From Thermoproteota archaeon (GTDB lineage Archaea; Korarchaeota; Korarchaeia; Korarchaeales; Korarchaeaceae), in the NCBI GenBank assembly GCA_003661265.1, contig QMVU01000023.1, positions 1 to 8,946 on the forward strand: DNA of 8,946 nucleotides, read 5' to 3'. Shown here one piece after another: positions 1 through 4,180 of this stretch (position 1 is the stretch's first letter; the number at the start of each line of letters is the position of its first letter). Made by a program: the position numbers and the translations under genes. The notes beneath the pieces are model-generated. The model saw only the letters and a list, made by a program, of their open reading frames with translations. It was not told where the DNA came from and searched no databases.

Positions 1-87
1 CTGAAATCCCCTCTCTTCACAGTCTTCCCATCGTCTGTCGCCACTCCTATCCTTAGGGTCAATATTTGTCACCCTCACAGGGATCAT
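1..87 (-). CDS. N-terminal 29 codons of an unrecognised protein, cut by the left edge
   Basis: An open frame starts with ATG (complement of 85-87) and continues without a stop to base 1. The translation begins MIPVRVTNIDPKDRSG and is rich in Asp, Glu and Arg, with one Cys and one Trp in the visible part. I do not recognise the family, and no signal peptide or membrane segment is visible. A TATA-like stretch (111-120) lies about 25-30 bases upstream, so the transcript would be leaderless or nearly so, as is common in archaea. A weaker GGATGA element sits just before the ATG at 90-95. The gene follows the DHH-family gene on the same strand with a 45-bp gap, so it may be read both from that gene and from its own promoter. 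The start and promoter fit make a real gene likely, but 29 codons are little evidence. Confidence 0.5.
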   Translation of the reverse strand, partial: MIPVRVTNIDPKDRSGDRRWEDCEERGFQ

Positions 88-110
88 GTCATCCTATTTC
101 AGCACAGTAC

Positions 111-120
111 ATAAATTAAA
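111..120 (-). promoter_or_regulatory. Putative TATA box for the left-edge gene
   Basis: On the minus strand the sequence reads TTTAATTTAT, an archaeal TATA-like (box A) element. It lies about 25-30 bases from the ATG at 87, the spacing expected for a leaderless or very short-leader archaeal transcript. It sits in the 45-bp gap after the DHH-family gene. It is inferred from sequence and spacing only. Confidence 0.4.
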
Positions 121-132
121 ACATCATTCGAA

Positions 133-1170
133 CTATAGCAAATCCACCATTTGTCCTAGTAGATCGTCTAGAAACTCAGATCTTATACAAATGTCTGCGT
201 AGTCCTCTCTACCGACAACGCTGGACTCATGTGCTGATAGTATTACCCTTATCCTCTCATATACATTCAGTTCCGGCAATGGTCTGCTTCTAACACAAAC
301 CCTCGCTAAGACATCATCACAGTAATATGCAACCGAGAGATTCTGGTCATATCTCTTTAAGCCAAGTTCAGCAACGAAGAACCTTAGTTCTGGATTGCCT
401 ATTTGATGAGCAACCAGGTTTTCTTCCTTTATTTTCGGTTGTCTCGATAATTCCCCCGTAATTTTCTCCCAACATCGATTAGCTTCATCCCAAAAGAAGG
501 CGTGAAGCGGATTTTCTTTATCAAGAATAGATAGCTCTCCAATAGATCCCTCTAATGTTGAAAAAGCAATTCTGGCACCCTTTACTCCTAAAATAGATGA
601 AAGAGAGTATATTGCTCGATAAATCATTGAGACATCTTCTTGACCTCTAATTCCTTCTGTCTTATATGTTTCATTCGGAATTCCGGGAGATTCTCCGTAA
701 ACACCTACCTGAATAAGCCATGATAGGTTTTGTGAGGAGGGATCAATTTTTTCGGCTGCTAGGTAAGCTGAGTAACTGCATGGGACATTTAATGAGAAAG
801 TTCGTGGATTAAGGCGTACGGTCTCCTTAAGATCATACCCTAGGTCAATGCTCTCATGGTCAAAAATCAGGAATCCACCTGGAAAGAACTCATGAGCAAC
901 GGAGGCAGGGCCGGGTCCTAGGGGTACAAAATCCACAAGGATTAAAGTACCTGCAGTGTCAATATTTTCCATGGTAAAGAGCAGATCTTCAGGTAGCGAA
1001 GGGATAACCTCCACAGGAGCGTCTAGGCTTTCGAGTGCCTTCTTTAAGAAGAGGGCGGCTATTATTCCATCAGGAGTTATGTGATGGACTAAAGCTATAT
1101 CGCCTCCTTGGCTAGCAACTTTACTTAGTACGTCTGTTAGAAAATCAATCCATTTTGTCAGAGGCTCCAT
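133..1170 (-). CDS. DHH/RecJ-family protein with degenerate catalytic motifs (possible Cdc45-like protein)
   Basis: This 345-residue protein has the layout of archaeal RecJ-like DHH phosphoesterases: an N-terminal DHH domain (about 25-165) and a C-terminal DHHA1-like nucleic-acid-binding region (about 240-340). The family normally binds two metal ions through motifs I to IV. Here motif I reads H30-I-T-P-D-G35 where HxDADG is usual, so the first Asp is Thr32. Motif II keeps Asp80 (LILVD). Motif III is D104-H-E106 instead of DHH. Motif IV reads VGVYGE160 where a GD pair is usual. Near the C-terminus, the glycine-rich GGGH..AAG signature of DHHA1 appears only as VVGREDYADI (318-327). I infer a protein that keeps the fold but has weak or no nuclease activity, as in eukaryotic Cdc45 and some archaeal RecJ paralogues. 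The ATG follows an AAGGA-like stretch and a TATA-like element at 1203-1210. An oligoribonuclease or other DHH enzyme with altered chemistry is the alternative. Confidence 0.72.
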   Translation of the reverse strand: MEPLTKWIDFLTDVLSKVASQGGDIALVHHITPDGIIAALFLKKALESLDAPVEVIPSLPEDLLFTMENIDTAGTLILVDFVPLGPGPASVAHEFFPGGFLIFDHESIDLGYDLKETVRLNPRTFSLNVPCSYSAYLAAEKIDPSSQNLSWLIQVGVYGESPGIPNETYKTEGIRGQEDVSMIYRAIYSLSSILGVKGARIAFSTLEGSIGELSILDKENPLHAFFWDEANRCWEKITGELSRQPKIKEENLVAHQIGNPELRFFVAELGLKRYDQNLSVAYYCDDVLARVCVRSRPLPELNVYERIRVILSAHESSVVGREDYADICIRSEFLDDLLGQMVDLL

Positions 1171-1202
1171 TCCTATTCCTTACAATTAACTGGCTACACC
1201 CT

Positions 1203-1210
1203 CATTTATG
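1203..1210 (-). promoter_or_regulatory. Putative TATA box for the DHH-family gene
   Basis: On the minus strand CATAAATG is preceded by the purine-rich GAGAAAGG, which resembles a TFB-recognition element. Transcription would begin near 1180, giving a leader of about 10 bases before the ATG at 1170. The element sits directly beside the 1223-1244 dyad. Support is sequence resemblance and spacing only. Confidence 0.35.
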
Positions 1211-1222
1211 CCTTTCTCCTAT

Positions 1223-1244
1223 TTAGCGAGGGAACCCTTGCTAA
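1223..1244. repeat. 22-bp near-perfect dyad in the divergent intergenic region (candidate operator)
   Basis: The left arm TTAGCGAGGG (1223-1232) and the right arm CCCTTGCTAA (1235-1244) are inverted copies separated by AA. The only mismatch is a G opposite T (1228/1239). A two-base centre is too tight for a stable RNA hairpin but is typical of a site bound by a dimeric helix-turn-helix regulator. It lies between the two putative divergent promoters, next to the TFB-recognition-like element of the DHH-family gene and about 40 bp upstream of the deoA TATA-like element. The symmetry is seen directly; the operator role is inferred. Confidence 0.5.
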
Positions 1245-1284
1245 GCGGGTCATGAAGTAGTTAAAATGTTAAATCGATGGGATA

Positions 1285-1293
1285 CTTTAAATT
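1285..1293 (+). promoter_or_regulatory. Putative TATA box for the AMP phosphorylase gene
   Basis: CTTTAAATT lies about 50 bases upstream of the GTG start at 1340, predicting a transcript start near 1312-1318 and a leader of roughly 25 bases. The surrounding region is AT-rich, so other placements, such as TTAAAATG at 1261-1268, are possible. Confidence 0.35.
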
Positions 1294-1339
1294 GTGGTTA
1301 AATCCATAACAAATTTTGTTTCACTAGTTCACGAAGCGG

Positions 1340-2896
1340 GTGATAAAACTGATTCAGCTGAAGGTGGTGCTTCTAGAGACGGAAATTGGAGAATCAAGGG
1401 TAGTCATGAGTCCAGCTGATGCCCAGGAACTCGGCGCCTCGTTTGAAAGCAGAGTTAAAGTTATGTCGCTTGATGGAAGGGGAGCTATAGCCCTCCTTAG
1501 CTTATCCGGATCTGAAGAATTCATCAAAAAAGGGCAGATAGGGATATTTCAAGACGTAGCTAGGCTTTTAGGAGTTGAGGATGGATCTATCGTACAAGTT
1601 GATTTAGCTAAACCCACCAAATCATCTGCTACCATAAAAAAGAAGACGCTGGGAACTAAACTCTCCAAGGAGGAGATCTATTCTCTTGTTAGGGACATAT
1701 ATGAGGGGGTCGTGAGCAAGGTCGAACTTGCTGCCTTTGTAACTGCTCTTCAATTTCATGGCGCTGATATGGATGAAGTTGAGTTCCTCACAAGAGCCAT
1801 GGCTGAGGTCGGCGCGATGTTGGACTTTGGTGATGCGTTAATTGTGGATAAGCATGGGATAGGAGGCGTCCCCGGAACTAGCAAGGATGCTCTGCTTATA
1901 GTCCCCATCGTAGCTGCTGCTGGGCTCATGATACCCAAGACAAGTACGAGGGCAATCTTAAGCCCTTCTGGGACTGTTGATACGATGGAAGTCTTAGCTC
2001 CTGTTGATTTAAGTTCAGATGAGATTATAGAGATAACTAGGAGGATCGGTGGCGTTATCACATGGACCAGAAGCGCCAATCTCTCGCCAGTAGATGCTAT
2101 ATTGATAGAGAGGGTGGAGCACCCCTTATCAATGGATCCTGAGCCCTTAATCTATGCCTCTATCATGTCAAAGAAGTATGCCGCTGGCGTCAAGAGGATG
2201 GTACTAGACATTCCCACAGGACCTGAATCTAAGGTAGAATCCATAAAAGAGGCCAGAAAAATGGCAAGAAATATGATTACCTTGGGAGACAGGTTAGGGA
2301 TAAGGGTAGAGGCTGCCATCTCCTATGGAGGCCAACCGGTTGGGGAGTTCATTGGACCGGCTCTTGAGGCAAGAGAAGCCCTTACTACGCTTATTACGGG
2401 CGGGAAAGGGGCCGGAAGTCTTGTTGAAAAGGCTGTTGCCCTTGCAGGAATTATATTGGAACTCGGAGGGGTCGCCTCCATAGGCGAAGGAGCTAGCCTA
2501 GCTAGGAAGATCTTAACAAGCAAGAGGGCCTATGAGAAAATGAGGCAGATTATTGAAGCCCAGGGAGGAGACCCCGATATAAGGCCAGAGGACATAGAGG
2601 TAGGACCTTACAGGGAGGTGGTGAGGGCTCCTATGAAAGGGTACATAACGGCTGTCTCCAATAGAGCTATAACTAGAATCGCAAGGGCTGCTGGCGCACC
2701 TAAAGATAAGGGTGCTGGGGTAAGGGTGTTTGGTAAGCGAGGGGATAAAGTCGAGCCGGGCGATCCCTTGATTGAAATATACTCCTCCAGCGAAACCAGA
2801 TTGCAGGCAGCCTTAGAGCTTACAAGGGGCCTTGAACCAATTAGAGTAGAAGGTATGATATTGGAGATTCACAGAGAACATCTAATAAGGTTCTGA
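1340..2896 (+). CDS. deoA: AMP phosphorylase (nucleoside 5'-monophosphate phosphorylase)
   Basis: The 518-residue protein matches archaeal AMP phosphorylase over its full length (family about 500 residues). It phosphorolyses AMP, CMP or UMP to the free base and ribose-1,5-bisphosphate, which in the known archaeal pathway goes through an isomerase to ribulose-1,5-bisphosphate and type III RuBisCO. Visible hallmarks are the archaeal N-terminal domain (1-85), KHGIGGVPG at 171-179, the PKTSTRAI phosphate-site segment (199-206), GTVDTMEVLAPV (211-222), SIMSKK (274-279), DIPTG (290-294), YGGQPVG (329-335) and the C-terminal barrel-sandwich segment with NRAITRIARAAGAP (441-454). After KHGIGGVPG the family usually has Asn; here Thr-Ser follows. 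The start is GTG: an in-frame TAG at 1325-1327 excludes a longer protein. A GGTGAT anti-16S match (1339-1344) overlaps the start codon, so a slightly later start such as GTG 1364 cannot be excluded. Neither the isomerase nor RuBisCO is in the window. The gene ends 3 bp from convergent aspS. Confidence 0.93.
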   Translation: MIKLIQLKVVLLETEIGESRVVMSPADAQELGASFESRVKVMSLDGRGAIALLSLSGSEEFIKKGQIGIFQDVARLLGVEDGSIVQVDLAKPTKSSATIKKKTLGTKLSKEEIYSLVRDIYEGVVSKVELAAFVTALQFHGADMDEVEFLTRAMAEVGAMLDFGDALIVDKHGIGGVPGTSKDALLIVPIVAAAGLMIPKTSTRAILSPSGTVDTMEVLAPVDLSSDEIIEITRRIGGVITWTRSANLSPVDAILIERVEHPLSMDPEPLIYASIMSKKYAAGVKRMVLDIPTGPESKVESIKEARKMARNMITLGDRLGIRVEAAISYGGQPVGEFIGPALEAREALTTLITGGKGAGSLVEKAVALAGIILELGGVASIGEGASLARKILTSKRAYEKMRQIIEAQGGDPDIRPEDIEVGPYREVVRAPMKGYITAVSNRAITRIARAAGAPKDKGAGVRVFGKRGDKVEPGDPLIEIYSSSETRLQAALELTRGLEPIRVEGMILEIHREHLIRF

Positions 2897-2899
2897 TTT

Positions 2900-4180
2900 C
2901 TAAGGCAGTACTCTCTCTGGATCTCTTGGAAACAGGGAGGCTTCTCTGATGTTTTCTAAGTTTAAGATCTGCATAGTAAGCCTTTCAATCCCTATCGCAA
3001 ACCCTCCATGAGGAGGTGCACCGTACTTGAAGAACTTAGTGTACCATTCAAGTTGCTTCTCATCTATCCCCCTCTCCCTTACCTGTTCGACAAGAACGTC
3101 ATATCTATGCTCTCTCTGTCCACCAGAGCTTAACTCTAAGCCTTTACATATTAAATCAACGCTTCTAGCCCATGGACCTTCGGCTCTCATCACATAAAAC
3201 GGCTTCTCTGCTAATGGAAACCTGTTTACGAAGAAAAAGTCCGTATCATATTCCTCTTTAACGTATTTCCACAGAAGCCTCTCGGATTCTGTGTCATAGG
3301 AGGATCCATACGGTATCTTCTTCCCAAACTCCTCTAGGATCTCGTAGACTTTGGGAAACCTGAGTTCAGGAAATGGCCTTCTGGGCACTTCTAGTTCTAC
3401 ATTTAGGATCTCCAGCTCCTTCTGCCTTTCCTCTATGATCCTAGCTATGCCAGCTGCAACGACTTCCTCCTCAACCCTCATAACATCTTGTTCGTCGTTT
3501 ATAAATGCCATCTCAACGGCTAGGGATCTAAACTCAGTTATGTGCCTGGTTGTATGACTGGGCTCTGCCCTCCAGTTCGTTCCGAGATCATAGATTTTCT
3601 CAAGACCACCTATTATGGCAAGCTGTCTGTGCAACTGTGGGTCCTGTCTTAGGAATGCCTTTCCATCAAAATACTTCACTTCGAATACCTCAGCTCCGCT
3701 TTCGCTGTAAGATCCTATGAGAGCAGGAGTGAAGACTCTTAGAAACCCGTGTTCATCAAGCCAGTCCGTAAAGCCCCTTATTAAGCTGGCTTGTATCTTG
3801 AATATTGCTTGAACTTCTGGGCGCCTCAGGTCCAGCGGTCTATTATCTAGTCTAGTTGGAAGCAGCGCTCTTACCTTCCAATTTGGGTCTAATGGTAACT
3901 TTTTCTCAGATCTCGAATGGACAATGATCCTCTCTGGTATTATCTCAATATCCGCGGATTTAGCTATTTTCTCCTTTACCTCCTTTCCATAAGCCTCTAT
4001 TACGCTCTCTTGGGGCAAATTCTCTGTAATTGCAAAGAGCTCATCTTTTACCTTTCCCTTTTTTAGGGTTAGCTGGATTTTACCCTTCCAGCTCCTTAAT
4101 ACGATGAAGCGGAGACCTTTCCCTAGTTCTCTTACCTCACTTACCCACCCTCCTACCCTCACGATACCTTCCGAATCCAT
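2900..4180 (-). CDS. aspS: Aspartyl-tRNA synthetase, archaeal type, with unusual amino-acid pocket
   Basis: This class IIb synthetase charges tRNA-Asp, or both tRNA-Asp and tRNA-Asn if non-discriminating. I chose the ATG at 4180, giving 426 residues, because AAGGAGG lies 8 bases upstream. A TTG at 4225 would add 15 residues inside ileS without such a site. An N-terminal OB fold (about 6-90) keeps Phe25 and Gln36, which read U35 of the anticodon in relatives. The catalytic domain has motif 1 around RRPEVQAIFK (119-128), motif 2 with Arg204 and TTRHITEF (210-217), Arg356 in SSGGQREH and motif 3 Arg400 in GIER. Against canonical archaeal AspRS it aligns without gaps across motif 2, yet QSPQLYKQ is QDPQLHRQ (179-186) and the conserved Asp after motif 2 is Ala221. 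Glu160 and Gln182 are kept. Positions used to judge tRNA discrimination (Trp26 and Lys85 in Thermococcus) are Ser14 and Ser75. It is the second gene of the ileS-aspS operon. A paralogue with shifted specificity is possible. Confidence 0.9.
   Translation of the reverse strand: MDSEGIVRVGGWVSEVRELGKGLRFIVLRSWKGKIQLTLKKGKVKDELFAITENLPQESVIEAYGKEVKEKIAKSADIEIIPERIIVHSRSEKKLPLDPNWKVRALLPTRLDNRPLDLRRPEVQAIFKIQASLIRGFTDWLDEHGFLRVFTPALIGSYSESGAEVFEVKYFDGKAFLRQDPQLHRQLAIIGGLEKIYDLGTNWRAEPSHTTRHITEFRSLAVEMAFINDEQDVMRVEEEVVAAGIARIIEERQKELEILNVELEVPRRPFPELRFPKVYEILEEFGKKIPYGSSYDTESERLLWKYVKEEYDTDFFFVNRFPLAEKPFYVMRAEGPWARSVDLICKGLELSSGGQREHRYDVLVEQVRERGIDEKQLEWYTKFFKYGAPPHGGFAIGIERLTMQILNLENIREASLFPRDPERVLP

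Noticed and set aside
88..132. Possible C/D box guide RNA (ATGATG followed by CTGA on the minus strand)
   Set aside because: The C box is imperfect, no second C'/D' pair or terminal stem is visible, and the segment is better explained as the gap and promoter before the left-edge gene.
124..134. GTTCGAAT on the minus strand, resembling a tRNA T-loop
   Set aside because: The flanking bases form no T-stem, and no acceptor or anticodon arm can be drawn; it spans the end of the DHH-family gene.
1243..1341. Direct repeat AAGCGGGT at 1243-1250 and 1334-1341
   Set aside because: An 8-base match without longer flanking identity in a 170-bp region is weak; the first copy abuts the dyad and the second the deoA start, so it may be coincidence.
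1756..2079. Antisense open frame inside deoA (minus strand, 107 codons)
   Set aside because: It lies entirely within a strongly conserved gene, and its composition mirrors the complement of deoA codons, with no ribosome site or family resemblance.
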